DNA of 29,873 nt, from positions 1 to 29,873 of IMG/VR virus record IMGVR_UViG_3300044613_001082; one strand, written 5' to 3'. The notes under the pieces are model-generated. The model was given only the letters and a program-made list of their open reading frames with translations. It searched no databases and was not told the DNA's origin. Source of the stretch: a virus. Below, piece by piece: positions 8,631 through 17,413 of this stretch (position 1 is the stretch's first letter; the number at the start of each line of letters is the position of its first letter). The position numbers were made by a program, and so were the translations under genes.

Positions 8631-11600
8631 AAGACAAATGTAAAGCCGAACTCATCAAGCGCGCTGGCCGCAATCTCAGCAAGGCTGAGATCGACGGCAT
8701 CGAGGAACGTATGCGCGCAGCGATGCGCGAACTGATGAAGAAAGACCCGGCAAAGACGATGGCGATGTCGCTCGACCAGCGTCTGGCCGAAGCCACCAAA
8801 CTCGCCAAGGATTGGATGATGAAGGACGTTGTGCGCGCGCACGAACAGTCCCTTCAGGAAGCCAGCCGCCTGGATGCTTTGCTGCGCACCATCCGTTCGC
8901 AGGCCCCTGGTTTGAAGGACGGCCAGACCCAAGTCCTCAAACTCATGATCCGCAGCACCGAAGTGAGGATGGAGGCGCTCAAGAAGAATTTCTATACGCT
9001 TGGAACCGGGCTGACTTCCGCCGACCAAGGAAAATACCTTGGCTTGGTGTCCGATCCGAAAACGACGTTTGAGGTTGTAAAGGCAATCTGGGGCGACACC
9101 AACGTGTCGCCTGAAGCAAAGACGTTTGCCGACAACATCAACAAGATGCTGGATTTTATTGCCGACACTTTCCAGCGTCACGGGCTTTCGCTGAACAAAC
9201 TGGAAGACTACCGAACGCCGCAGCCTCTGGAGCCGTCCAAGTTGGCAGGCGTGAAAGATCAGTTTGTCGATGACATGGTAACGTGGGTTGACCGTCAGAA
9301 GTACATCAACTCAGACGGCACCCTGATGAACGACACGCAGATCAAGAAGTTTCTCGGAGAAGTATACGAGACGATCCTCACGGACGGCGCGAACAAGCGC
9401 GCTGATGGCGAGGCTTCTGGCGGCTCGATGATTGTCGGCGGCAACAAGAACAAGCCGCGTCGTGTATTCTACAAAAACGCAGAATCCTGGAACTCGGCCA
9501 TGCAGAAATATGGCCGCACGAATAATTTGTATGAACTCCTTGCGTCTCACGTTCACGGCATGTCGAAGGACATCGCTATGGCTCAGACGTTTGGCCGGAA
9601 CGCGGAAAAGAATTTCCGCAAGGCGCTTGCTGTAGCCGCCGAAAACGATCTCAAAACTGCCAAAAGCGCCAAGGAACACGAGCGCATTTCGGCTCTTTCC
9701 AAAAACGTGAACCATCTGTTTGACGCCTACACCAAGCCTGACCCACTCATAAACCCCCGGTTGGCTAAGTGGGGCGACAACGTGCGTGCGTGGTTCTCCG
9801 CGTCTTTTCTCGGAAACAGTTGGACAGCCGCCCTCGGCGATGTCGGCATCATGCACCATTACGCGCGGATTTATAACCTCCCCGCGATCAAGGAGTTTGC
9901 CCAGAACGTCAAGAATATGATTCCTGACGCCGAACGCGCGGACTTTCTTCAGAAGCTTGGCCTGTGGAACGAAGGTTTCATGCAGGCCAACCAGCGCGTG
10001 GCCGAAGAAAACTACTCCTCCAACTTCGGCCATTTCTTAGCCAGCGCGACTAACAAGTTGATGATGCAGAACGCCTGGGATCGCGGCATGGTCACAGGTT
10101 TCGGGATGGTGCTTCAGAACACGATGGGACGGCTGACCCGAAAATTCGCCTCCCTGGCGGATGTCGGCGAAGAGGGCAAAATACTGCAACGACTTGGCGT
10201 CACGGATGACCACTTTAATGTCTGGCGCTTGGCCGATCTTGTCGATGGGTATGGCGCGGACAGCTTGCTTTCCCCGCGCGCGATTTACGACATCGCGGAT
10301 GAGAAACTCGCGCCGCTGATTGAGGAACGAGTGAAAGCGCGCAGCGAGATCCTGAAGGCTGAGATCGAGCGGCGCAACGACCAGACCGCCAAGGAAAAGG
10401 CTTGGTACGCGAAGGCGCGGGACAAGTTCGACGATGCTCGGACACGCGCCAACCGAATGCTGCGTGAATTTGACGAGCGCCGCCAGAAGTACGTCGGTGA
10501 CGCCAAAGAGATGGCCGAAGCGAACGCCGAACTCCTGCGCGCCAAGCTGGAGCGCGCGGAGGTCGAGCATGACATCGCCGGATACCTGAAGACGGAGACG
10601 GCCCAGGACCGCATCCAGCGGTTCCTTGAGCGCGTCGAGGACGGCGAGAACGTCGAGCGTCAGTTGGTCAAGGAGCGCGATCACCCCGACCGACTGCCCG
10701 ACGCGGTGGTCGAGCGTTACCAGAAGACGCCATCCATCGGAGAGCGTGCGGCCAAGGGGGTTGAAGACTATGGCCGCAGCATCAACCGCACGGCTGAGAA
10801 CCTGGGCGCGCGCAGGGCGAGGACCGAAGCGCGCATCAAGGCGGCGGAAAAGCGCATCGAGGAGATGAGCAAGAAGTACGACGCGGAAGTCCAGCGCAAG
10901 GCCAACGCGGTGGACAAGCGTTTCGCCGCCGCCCTGAAAGACCTTCAGGAGATGGGCGAGCGTTACAAGGAACGCGCTGTAAAACGCAAGGAATACGCTG
11001 ACGCCTTCCAAGCCAAGGTTGGCAAAGTGTTAAGCGAAGAACTGTTGAAGGCAAAGGACGAAGCTGCCGTCAAGCTGCTTGAGGTCGTGCATCACCACAC
11101 GCGCAGGGCGCTCCGTGGCTCGTCTGCGGCCAACACAGAAGACCGCGTATCGCTCGGACTGACAAAGCTGCCTGCTGGCACGATCCTTGGCGAGGCGTGG
11201 CGGTTCGCGCTGCAATTCAAAAGCGTGCCTATCGGCGTGTTCAAGACCCAGTTGGACGTTCTGAGCGAAATGGACGCATCTTTGATGACAAAGGCTTGGT
11301 ATTTCGTTAGGTTTGCGGCGTCGGCCACGCTGCCCGCCGCGCTGGGCTTGCAGATCCGCGCGCTGTTGAGCGGCCAAGACCCCAACGACATGGACCCGTC
11401 CACCGAAGAGGGCCGGAAGTTCTGGCTAAAAGCGGCGTTGAGCGGCGGTGGCCTCGGCATTTACGGCGATCTCATAACGGCGGGCCAAACCCCATACGGG
11501 CGCGACCCGCTTGCCGTCATCGCTGGTCCAGGCATCGGCATCGGCATCGACGCCCTTCAGACAATTACCGGCTCGCCGTCGATTATCGGCGACATTGCCG

Positions 11601-11857
11601 ATGGCGAAACCGACCGTAACTACGGCCTCGAAGCCTTGCAATTTACCCGTCGTAACTTCGTGCCTTTTGCCAACATTTGGTACGTTAAGGGCGCATTTAA
11701 CCGAATGGTTTACGACCAGATGCAGGAAATGCTTGAGCCAGGGACCGTGGACAAGCACATCCAGCGGATGGAGCGAAACGGCTCGTCCTACTTCTGGCAA
11801 CCCGGTCAGTTGTTACCAGACCGCGCCCCGGATTTAACCAAAGCCTACGAGGAGTGA
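8627..11857 (+). CDS. Large internal virion protein (gp16-like)
   Basis: The product is 1076 residues. The GTG start overlaps the previous stop (GTGA). The N-terminal half is helical. Residues about 560-800 are strongly charged, Lys/Arg/Glu-rich and heptad-like, so a long coiled coil is likely. The C-terminal 200 residues contain hydrophobic Gly-rich segments (GLGIYGDLITAGQTPYGRDP, GPGIGIGIDALQ) and end near residue 1065 with FWQPGQLLPDRAPDL. This C-terminal pattern is familiar from large internal or ejection proteins of podoviruses. It has no lysozyme motif, unlike T7 gp16; that activity has moved to the gp15-like protein. Confidence 0.78.
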   Translation: MKDKCKAELIKRAGRNLSKAEIDGIEERMRAAMRELMKKDPAKTMAMSLDQRLAEATKLAKDWMMKDVVRAHEQSLQEASRLDALLRTIRSQAPGLKDGQTQVLKLMIRSTEVRMEALKKNFYTLGTGLTSADQGKYLGLVSDPKTTFEVVKAIWGDTNVSPEAKTFADNINKMLDFIADTFQRHGLSLNKLEDYRTPQPLEPSKLAGVKDQFVDDMVTWVDRQKYINSDGTLMNDTQIKKFLGEVYETILTDGANKRADGEASGGSMIVGGNKNKPRRVFYKNAESWNSAMQKYGRTNNLYELLASHVHGMSKDIAMAQTFGRNAEKNFRKALAVAAENDLKTAKSAKEHERISALSKNVNHLFDAYTKPDPLINPRLAKWGDNVRAWFSASFLGNSWTAALGDVGIMHHYARIYNLPAIKEFAQNVKNMIPDAERADFLQKLGLWNEGFMQANQRVAEENYSSNFGHFLASATNKLMMQNAWDRGMVTGFGMVLQNTMGRLTRKFASLADVGEEGKILQRLGVTDDHFNVWRLADLVDGYGADSLLSPRAIYDIADEKLAPLIEERVKARSEILKAEIERRNDQTAKEKAWYAKARDKFDDARTRANRMLREFDERRQKYVGDAKEMAEANAELLRAKLERAEVEHDIAGYLKTETAQDRIQRFLERVEDGENVERQLVKERDHPDRLPDAVVERYQKTPSIGERAAKGVEDYGRSINRTAENLGARRARTEARIKAAEKRIEEMSKKYDAEVQRKANAVDKRFAAALKDLQEMGERYKERAVKRKEYADAFQAKVGKVLSEELLKAKDEAAVKLLEVVHHHTRRALRGSSAANTEDRVSLGLTKLPAGTILGEAWRFALQFKSVPIGVFKTQLDVLSEMDASLMTKAWYFVRFAASATLPAALGLQIRALLSGQDPNDMDPSTEEGRKFWLKAALSGGGLGIYGDLITAGQTPYGRDPLAVIAGPGIGIGIDALQTITGSPSIIGDIADGETDRNYGLEALQFTRRNFVPFANIWYVKGAFNRMVYDQMQEMLEPGTVDKHIQRMERNGSSYFWQPGQLLPDRAPDLTKAYEE

Positions 11858-11860
11858 CTT

Positions 11861-11874
11861 CCCGCCGTCGCGGG
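11861..11874 (+). other. Short GC hairpin between core and tail-fibre genes
   Basis: CCCGC (11861-11865) pairs with GCGGG (11870-11874) across a CGTC loop in the 55-base gap before the tail fibre. No T-run follows, so it is not a typical intrinsic terminator. It may be an RNA processing or pause site, or chance in GC-rich DNA. Confidence 0.35.
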
Positions 11875-11912
11875 TGTTGTGATAAAAACAATCCAAACAG
11901 GAGACGCCTACA

Positions 11913-14639
11913 TTGACTGTCTCAACAACGACATCCCGCGCTGACTACAACGGCAATGGCACGACCACGGCTTTCGCCGTGCCGTTCTATTTCCTGGATC
12001 AGACCCACCTGACGGTGCTGCGCACTCAGATCTCCACGGGCGTCATCACGACCCTGGCGCTGACCACCGACTACACCGTCACGGGCGCTGGAAATCCGGC
12101 TGGTGGCACGGTGACGGCCCTTGTTGCGCCGACCGCTGACCAGAAACTTTCCATCCTGCGCAACGTCCCGCTGACGCAGTTGAATACCTACGTCCCGAAC
12201 GACCCCTTCCCCGCAGCCAGCCACGAGCAGGCGCTCGACAAGCTGACGATGGAAGTGCAGCAGTTGGACGAAGCCATCGACCGCGCGTTGACGTTGCCCG
12301 CCAACACGACAGCCGGAACCGTTTCGACCTCTCTTCCGACACCTGCGGCTAACCAAGTTATTGCTTGGAACAGCACGGCCACCGGCCTGCAAAACCTCAA
12401 CGCTCAGTCTCTCGCCAGCATCGTTTCGAGCGGCAATGCCTACACCGACATATTCAGCGGCAACGGCGTGCAGACGGTGTTCAATCTCAGCAGCAACCCC
12501 GGTTCTGTCAGCAACCTCGTTGTCAGCATCAGCGGCGTGGTTCAGCGGCCAAACATTGATTACACTTGGGTCAGCGGAACGACGCTCACGATTTCTCCTG
12601 CCCCGGCTTCAGGCACGAACAACATCCTTGTTCAATATACCAACGCGCTCCCGCAGGGCGTGGCGGTCAAGGACGCGCAGACCTTCGACACGGTTGCGAC
12701 GGTTACGGCGTCAGCCGTAGACGTGAGCGTGAACCACATCCGCACGGCGGGCTATTACGCGACCGGCGACGGTGGAGGGGCGCTTTACAAGCGTTCCACT
12801 GGGACACCGACCGGCGTTGGAACGCGTTATATCACAAGCAATTCCGGCACAGTCGTCTGGGAACTTGAGCCAAGCAATTTTATCAATGTTCGCGCTCTCG
12901 GGGCGTCACCAAGTGCCTCTGCGGCGGATAACACCGCAGCGATAAACGCGGCGATGGCTTTAGGGCCAGCTTACATTCCGCCCGGAACTTACAATTACAC
13001 TCAAGTTGGTGCCACTGGCGTAGCATTCACTTTGGCGGCGGGCTATCAGTTGCTTGCAACGCCGCGCGAAGTGACGTTGGTCGGAGCCTCGGGAACATAC
13101 GAGACGTTCCGCGTGACGGGCAGCAACACGCGCGTAGAGGGCGTAGACTTTAACGACGCCGCGAAAACAGCGGGAGCGTTTCATCACATTCAGTGCGGCA
13201 CCAGCGGTATTGAAGAAACGCGGGTGACAAATATGATTGTCTACCGCAGCACTGGTGGTGCGATAGACTCAGGCGCAACGACTGCGCCGTACGGGACGCA
13301 CACAAAAACTTATTGGGAAGACGTTGTATTCTTGGGCCATCGCGGCCCAGGCTTTACCTACACGCGAAGTTTTGCCTTTCTGACCATCGGGCGGAAGTGC
13401 GTTGTCGATTACCCTCAAACGCCGACCGGCTCAGAGAATCACACCGCATTTGATTACAACGGCGCGAACATGCCTGCTGGCGCTGGGGGCCTCATTCTGG
13501 GCCTTGAGGTTTTAGGCACATCAGGGAACGCCACCACAACAACCTCACAGAAGGGGTTTTTTATCAGAAACACTGCGGCAGTGTTTATCCTGAACGCCCG
13601 TGTTGACGCGGTTGAAGGAGAAGGCATCCGCCTGGAAAATTGCAATGGCGTGTATTTGCAGGATGCGCACGTTGGGTTATGCGACAGCCATTCGCTGATA
13701 TTCAAAGACACCGGCTATGTTTTTGGCACGGTGTCAATCAACGGGCGGCGCATTGCTGGCGGCGGCACAAATAAGGACGGCATCCGCTATGAAGGCGGCT
13801 GTCAGTACCACAACATCAAGCCCTGGATTGTTGACATAAAGGGCAACGGCATAAACTGCACGACCACGACGGACACATCTATCCATTTCCACGATATGCA
13901 CATCATAACGTGTGAAGGCACAGGGATTCTCACAAGCACAGGCGGGTTTCTGAATTTTTCAGACGGCCTAATAAACATGCCTGGGGCCGTGGCTGACTAC
14001 AATCTTGGCAGCACAAATCACAAAATATGGAATGTGCTGCTAACGTCAGGAAGTCCAGCCAGCGTTAACACGCCTATCGCATACAACGCGCGCACCACGG
14101 AAGCAGTTCGAATTTCGTCGGCAGGGGACGTTGCAATCGGGTCAAACAACCCGGTCGGCGCAAGGTTGCAAGCATCCGCAGCCGGAAACCTCAACGCACC
14201 AGTACTCGGAAGCATTGGTACTGCGCCCAACCGCGCGCCGTTTTACCTTAGCAATCTAGACCAATCCTACGGTTTGGTCGTTGGCAACAACTCTTCGGAT
14301 GGGCATGTGTGGTTCCAAGCCCAGCGCGTTGATAGTGCCACCACCACATACAACATCACACTGAACGAGGCTGGCGGCAATGTCGGCATCGGTATGGCGT
14401 CACCATCGCATAGACTGGATGTTACCGGGTCGGCGCGGTTTAACGGCAATCTAGGGTTCTACAACGCCACGCCCGTGGCGCAGCCAAACACGACAGGCAC
14501 AACGACAGGCTTCACGGCGGGAACAGGTACTGCCGTCAACGACGCCAGCACGTTTACGGGCGGCGTCGGAACGAGGGCGTATCGCATCAGCGATATTGTC
14601 AAAGCGTTGAAAGACCTGGGATTGATCGCATCATCATAA
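11913..14639 (+). CDS. Tail fibre/tailspike with T7 gp17-type N-terminus
   Basis: The product is 908 residues, read from TTG at 11913 with an AGGAGA 8 bases upstream; no in-frame ATG is better placed. Residues 1-150 match the T7 tail-fibre attachment domain (NGNGTTTAFAVPFYFLDQTH, LRNVPLTQL, ALDKLTMEVQQLDEAIDRA). Residues about 175-245 form a second small beta domain (GVQTVFNLSS, LVVSISGVVQRPNIDYTW). Residues about 325-660 look like a right-handed beta-helix of pectate-lyase type (INVRALGASP, AINAAMALGPAYIPPGTYNY, repeated short strands), typical of polysaccharide-degrading tailspikes. The C-terminus carries the GNVGIGMASPSHRLDVTG motif and a Thr/Gly-rich end. It is the receptor-binding protein; the substrate cannot be read from sequence. 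Confidence 0.85.
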   Translation: MTVSTTTSRADYNGNGTTTAFAVPFYFLDQTHLTVLRTQISTGVITTLALTTDYTVTGAGNPAGGTVTALVAPTADQKLSILRNVPLTQLNTYVPNDPFPAASHEQALDKLTMEVQQLDEAIDRALTLPANTTAGTVSTSLPTPAANQVIAWNSTATGLQNLNAQSLASIVSSGNAYTDIFSGNGVQTVFNLSSNPGSVSNLVVSISGVVQRPNIDYTWVSGTTLTISPAPASGTNNILVQYTNALPQGVAVKDAQTFDTVATVTASAVDVSVNHIRTAGYYATGDGGGALYKRSTGTPTGVGTRYITSNSGTVVWELEPSNFINVRALGASPSASAADNTAAINAAMALGPAYIPPGTYNYTQVGATGVAFTLAAGYQLLATPREVTLVGASGTYETFRVTGSNTRVEGVDFNDAAKTAGAFHHIQCGTSGIEETRVTNMIVYRSTGGAIDSGATTAPYGTHTKTYWEDVVFLGHRGPGFTYTRSFAFLTIGRKCVVDYPQTPTGSENHTAFDYNGANMPAGAGGLILGLEVLGTSGNATTTTSQKGFFIRNTAAVFILNARVDAVEGEGIRLENCNGVYLQDAHVGLCDSHSLIFKDTGYVFGTVSINGRRIAGGGTNKDGIRYEGGCQYHNIKPWIVDIKGNGINCTTTTDTSIHFHDMHIITCEGTGILTSTGGFLNFSDGLINMPGAVADYNLGSTNHKIWNVLLTSGSPASVNTPIAYNARTTEAVRISSAGDVAIGSNNPVGARLQASAAGNLNAPVLGSIGTAPNRAPFYLSNLDQSYGLVVGNNSSDGHVWFQAQRVDSATTTYNITLNEAGGNVGIGMASPSHRLDVTGSARFNGNLGFYNATPVAQPNTTGTTTGFTAGTGTAVNDASTFTGGVGTRAYRISDIVKALKDLGLIASS

Positions 14640-14649
14640 GGAGGACGAA

Positions 14650-14838
14650 ATGAACAGACTGAACACAGGTGAAAGCGTGCGTATCACAGAAGACGGCGCG
14701 TTCTTTGGGCGTCTTGCCACAATTGAGAACGCCAACCCGGTCCACGGCTCGTCCCAAGTCTGGCTGAAAACAGCAGACGGCACCCGCGTGGTGGTTGCCC
14801 GCCACGAAATTGAGGAGGTGCCATGCCCCAACAGGTAA
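14650..14838 (+). CDS. Small phage protein, unknown function
   Basis: The product is 62 residues, with a strong SD (AAGGAGG, about 7 bases before the ATG). The sequence has several short strands and could be a small SH3-like or KOW-like beta barrel (VRITEDGAFFGRLATIENAN, VWLKTADGTRVVVA). It overlaps the next tail gene by 16 bases and follows the tail fibre by 10, so it is co-translated with tail adhesin genes. It may be an adaptor or chaperone for them; no family recognised. Confidence 0.6.
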   Translation: MNRLNTGESVRITEDGAFFGRLATIENANPVHGSSQVWLKTADGTRVVVARHEIEEVPCPNR

Positions 14839-15458
14839 CAAACGACGTTATTGCAGCAAACGCGGTCACAGCGACCAGCGTTGCCACCGACGCCATTATC
14901 ACGGCAAAGATCCAGAACGACGCCGTGACCACGGCGAAGATCCTCAACGCCAACGTGACGCCAGCCAAGCTGTCGCAGCCGTTTACGGCTGGCACGGTGC
15001 AGGCGACGACCAGCGGTACGGAAAAGGATTTCGCCATCCCTGCCTGGGCGAAGCGCATTCGCGTCCTGCTGAACGGCGTGTCGTTGAGCGGTACGTTGCA
15101 ACCACGCATCCGCGTCGGCGCAGCCAGCACCCCAGCCACATCGGGGTACAACGGTGCCGGAAGTGTAAGCGTTACCACTACGTCAGCGGCGGCTACATTA
15201 TCGGGCGGCTTCGATGTGTACCTGAATGTTGCGGGGGCCACAGGAGACATCTACTACGGCGCAATGGAACTCAGCCAAGTTGATGCAACGAACAACATTT
15301 GGGTTGCTTCAGGCGTGTTCTCATGCAGCGCAGGACGCACGCACGTCACGGCGGGTTCGATAACCCTTGCTGGTGCGCTGAACATAGTGCGCGTAATGAG
15401 TACCGGCGCTGGCACCGACGCTTTCGACGCTGGTTCCGTGAACGTACTCTACGATTAG
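14823..15458 (+). CDS. Secondary tail fibre-like/structural protein
   Basis: The product is 211 residues. The first 50 are a string of imperfect repeats of the type NDVIAANAVTATSVATDAI / NDAVTTAKI / NANVTPAKLS, as in the trimerising stalks of phage fibres. The rest (about 60-211) is a beta-rich domain with KRIRVLLNGVSLSGT and a Ser/Gly-rich core, as in fibre tip domains. It sits directly after the tailspike and a small protein. It is likely a second, short fibre or a cap protein on the tailspike. SD GGAGG lies 5 bases before the ATG. Confidence 0.68.
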   Translation: MPQQVTNDVIAANAVTATSVATDAIITAKIQNDAVTTAKILNANVTPAKLSQPFTAGTVQATTSGTEKDFAIPAWAKRIRVLLNGVSLSGTLQPRIRVGAASTPATSGYNGAGSVSVTTTSAAATLSGGFDVYLNVAGATGDIYYGAMELSQVDATNNIWVASGVFSCSAGRTHVTAGSITLAGALNIVRVMSTGAGTDAFDAGSVNVLYD

Positions 15459-15468
15459 GAGATGCCCA

Positions 15469-15675
15469 ATGACTGAACTCGACCCCATACAGTTTGGCGA
15501 ACTGAAGAAGCACGTTCAGTTGTTGGAAAAACAGGTGACCGATCTCCAGCACGATGTGAGGCAGTTGCTGGAGATGGCAAACAAATCCAAGGGAGGACTT
15601 TGGATGGGACTGACGTTCGCGTCGATGTTTGGCGGCGTCATTTCTTGGGTTATCGGACACATCAAGATAGGGTGA
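15469..15675 (+). CDS. Holin-like small membrane protein with coiled coil
   Basis: The product is 68 residues. Residues about 8-38 form an amphipathic heptad helix (LKKHVQLLEKQVTDLQHDV), followed by one hydrophobic segment at about 44-64 (LWMGLTFASMFGGVISWVIG). This layout resembles XhlA-type proteins and some single-span holins. It lies 3 bases upstream of the endolysin gene, in the usual holin position. A two-span holin candidate is also present at 23231-23416, so this one may act as holin, antiholin or lysis accessory. SD AGGAG precedes the ATG by about 7 bases. Confidence 0.65.
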   Translation: MTELDPIQFGELKKHVQLLEKQVTDLQHDVRQLLEMANKSKGGLWMGLTFASMFGGVISWVIGHIKIG

Positions 15676-15678
15676 TTT

Positions 15679-16194
15679 ATGCGGGAGAATTTTAGGAGGG
15701 CTTTCGAGGCGGTTCTTAAACACGAGGGTGGTTACTCGGCCCATCCTCTCGACCCAGGCGGCATAACAAACCTCGGCGTTACCAAGAACGTCTGGCAGCA
15801 TTGGGTGGGGCATCGGGTCAGCAACGACCAGATGCTGGCCCTCACGAAGGAAGACGTGGAGCCGCTTTACCGCGCCCACTTCTGGGACCGGATACGCGGC
15901 GACGAATTGCCGTCAGGCATCGACTACGCGATGTTCGACGCAGCCGTTAACTCTGGGCCAACGCGGGCCATCCGCTGGGCGCAGCAGGTTGTCGGCGTCG
16001 AACAGGACGCCAAGCTGGGACCGAAGACGATGGCGGCGATCCAGAAGGCAGACCGCCACAAGTTCATCGATGACTACTGTCTGAGGCGGCTGGGCTTCAT
16101 GCAGAAGTTGCCGATCTGGACCACCTTCGGGCGGGGCTGGCGGCGGCGGGTCGATGAGGTTGAAGTTGCGGCCAGAGCATTGGTCGCAACCTGA
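15679..16194 (+). CDS. Endolysin, GH108 family N-acetylmuramidase-type
   Basis: The product is 171 residues, the normal size for GH108 (ZliS-like) endolysins. The catalytic segment HEGGYSAHPLDPGG contains the candidate catalytic Glu (E16), followed by TNLGVT, the helix LYRAHFWDRIRGDELPSG and the core AMFDAAVNSGP. The C-terminal part (DAKLGPKTMAAI onward) is the small peptidoglycan-binding-like helical module of this family. There is no signal peptide, so export depends on a holin. It is the last gene of the rightward late operon and is followed by a terminator. Confidence 0.92.
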   Translation: MRENFRRAFEAVLKHEGGYSAHPLDPGGITNLGVTKNVWQHWVGHRVSNDQMLALTKEDVEPLYRAHFWDRIRGDELPSGIDYAMFDAAVNSGPTRAIRWAQQVVGVEQDAKLGPKTMAAIQKADRHKFIDDYCLRRLGFMQKLPIWTTFGRGWRRRVDEVEVAARALVAT

Positions 16195-16209
16195 AACCTA
16201 TTGATTTGG

Positions 16210-16278
16210 CGGGGAAACTGATTCACATTGAGACACAATAACATTCCCCGCGTCGGTGGTGTTCCTCCCTCCACCGAC
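16210..16278 (+). other. Two hairpins in the endolysin 3' untranslated region
   Basis: CGGGGAA (16210-16216) can pair with TTCCCCG (16244-16250), and GTCGGTGG (16252-16259) with CCACCGAC (16271-16278). They stand in tandem just before the terminator hairpin. All three stems lie in the 3' end of the late transcript. They could stabilise it or extend the terminator. Function is inferred only. Confidence 0.5.
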
Positions 16279-16282
16279 ACAC

Positions 16283-17404
16283 CTAGCCCCGCTCTCCCTC
16301 CAGAGCGGGGCTTTTTCTTTGCATTGCGATCATGATGCGGTCGGCGGTGGCGGTGGCCGCAGCCGTTGCTGCTTCCTCAACCAAGTGGGCATACCGCTTC
16401 GTGGTCTGCGTGGACTTGTGCCCCAAGAGTTCACCGATCTGGCCCAGGGATAAACCAGCGGACAGGGCCGCAGACGCGAACGAGTGGCGCAGGTCGTGCA
16501 TCCGCAGGTCGGGGCAACCAGCCTCAGTCCGCACCCGCTCCCACAATTTCTGCGGGGTCAGGATGCCGGTGATGGTGCCGGTGGTGCGCGGCAGGCGGTC
16601 CAGAACGTCGCGTGCTGGCTCTGGCAGGTAGACCTGTTTCTCGCCCGTTTTGGAGTCTGGAAGGTGGATTGAGGCTCCGCTAATCCACTCCCAGCGGGCG
16701 GCGGCGATCTCGCCCTTGCGCGCTCCGGTCAGGATCAGGAGGTACAAGAACGCCACCGACGCCGGGTTGGCGGCGGCTTCCCGGTCCAGGATCTCGGCGA
16801 TGCGCGCCGTCTCCTCGCCCGTCATGTAGCGGCGGCGTTTGTTTTCCTTGTACCGCTTCACGCCACGGACGGGGGATCGCTCGATCCACTCCAGCGGGCG
16901 GCAACCAAAGTTGAACATGCCAGACAGGAACGCCAGGACGCGGTTGGCTTCGATGGGGGTGGACGCCATCCCTTCGTGGATGTCCGCGATCTGGGAGAAG
17001 GTCACGTCGGCCACCTTCATGCGGCCAAGGCGTGGCTCGATGTGCAGCCTCCACTGCCTCTCGTAAGTGCTACCACTTTTGATACGGGAGGCGTGCCGTT
17101 GGTAGTACTCCTTCCAGAGGTCGGCGACGGTGGGGGCGGCTCGCTCCTCGGCGCGGTCGCGCGATGGGTCGCGGCCAGCGGCCACTTCGGCCAGCCACTC
17201 CTGCGCCACACGCCGCGCCTGGACGAGCGTGATCTGGCCGTGGGTGCCCAGCTTCGGCTTCCTCTGCTCGCCGCCCTTGGTGCGGTAGAACAGGTAGAAC
17301 CCGGCGCTTTCCTCAAAGACCCGCAAGTGCAACCCGCGCACGTTCTTGTCGCGCAGGATGTCCCCCGGCTTGGCGGTCCTGATATTCTTTTCGTTGAGTT
17401 CCAT
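16283..17404 (-). CDS. int: Tyrosine recombinase integrase
   Basis: The product is 373 residues when started at ATG 17404, which has AGGAGG 5 bases upstream; a longer frame to 17434 lacks such a site. It carries an N-terminal arm-binding-like domain (DUF4102-type, residues about 1-85), a SAM-like core-binding domain (about 90-185) and the catalytic domain. The full active set is visible: R229 (TGARKGE), K252 (SKTGE), H303-x-x-R306 (HDLRHSFAS), H329 (LGHKS) and nucleophile Y338 (TTKRYAHL). It lies beside the attP core, as expected. Its 3' end contains the late-operon terminator. It should catalyse integration into, and excision from, a tRNA-Asn gene. Confidence 0.95.
   Translation of the reverse strand: MELNEKNIRTAKPGDILRDKNVRGLHLRVFEESAGFYLFYRTKGGEQRKPKLGTHGQITLVQARRVAQEWLAEVAAGRDPSRDRAEERAAPTVADLWKEYYQRHASRIKSGSTYERQWRLHIEPRLGRMKVADVTFSQIADIHEGMASTPIEANRVLAFLSGMFNFGCRPLEWIERSPVRGVKRYKENKRRRYMTGEETARIAEILDREAAANPASVAFLYLLILTGARKGEIAAARWEWISGASIHLPDSKTGEKQVYLPEPARDVLDRLPRTTGTITGILTPQKLWERVRTEAGCPDLRMHDLRHSFASAALSAGLSLGQIGELLGHKSTQTTKRYAHLVEEAATAAATATADRIMIAMQRKSPALEGERG
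16285..16316 (+). terminator. Rho-independent terminator of the late operon, inside the int coding end
   Basis: AGCCCCGCTCT (16285-16295) pairs with AGAGCGGGGCT (16302-16312), an 11-bp stem with a 6-base loop, followed by TTTTT on the plus strand. It would end rightward transcription after the endolysin. The same bases encode the last residues of the integrase on the minus strand. No T-run exists in the minus direction, so it should be mostly one-way. Confidence 0.88.
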
Positions 17405-17413
17405 CGACCCCTC

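Noticed and set aside
8279-9181. 300-codon minus-strand open frame across two internal virion genes
   Set aside because: Antisense shadow spanning a real gene junction; no recognisable protein features.
10037-11011. 324-codon open frame on the minus strand opposite the large internal virion protein
   Set aside because: It has no ribosome-binding site and runs antisense to a gene with clear coupling and family features; its low-complexity Arg/Leu/Ala composition is typical of shadow frames in GC-rich DNA.
11861-11874. Intrinsic terminator before the tail fibre gene
   Set aside because: The stem is only 5 bp and is followed by TGTTGTG rather than a T-run.
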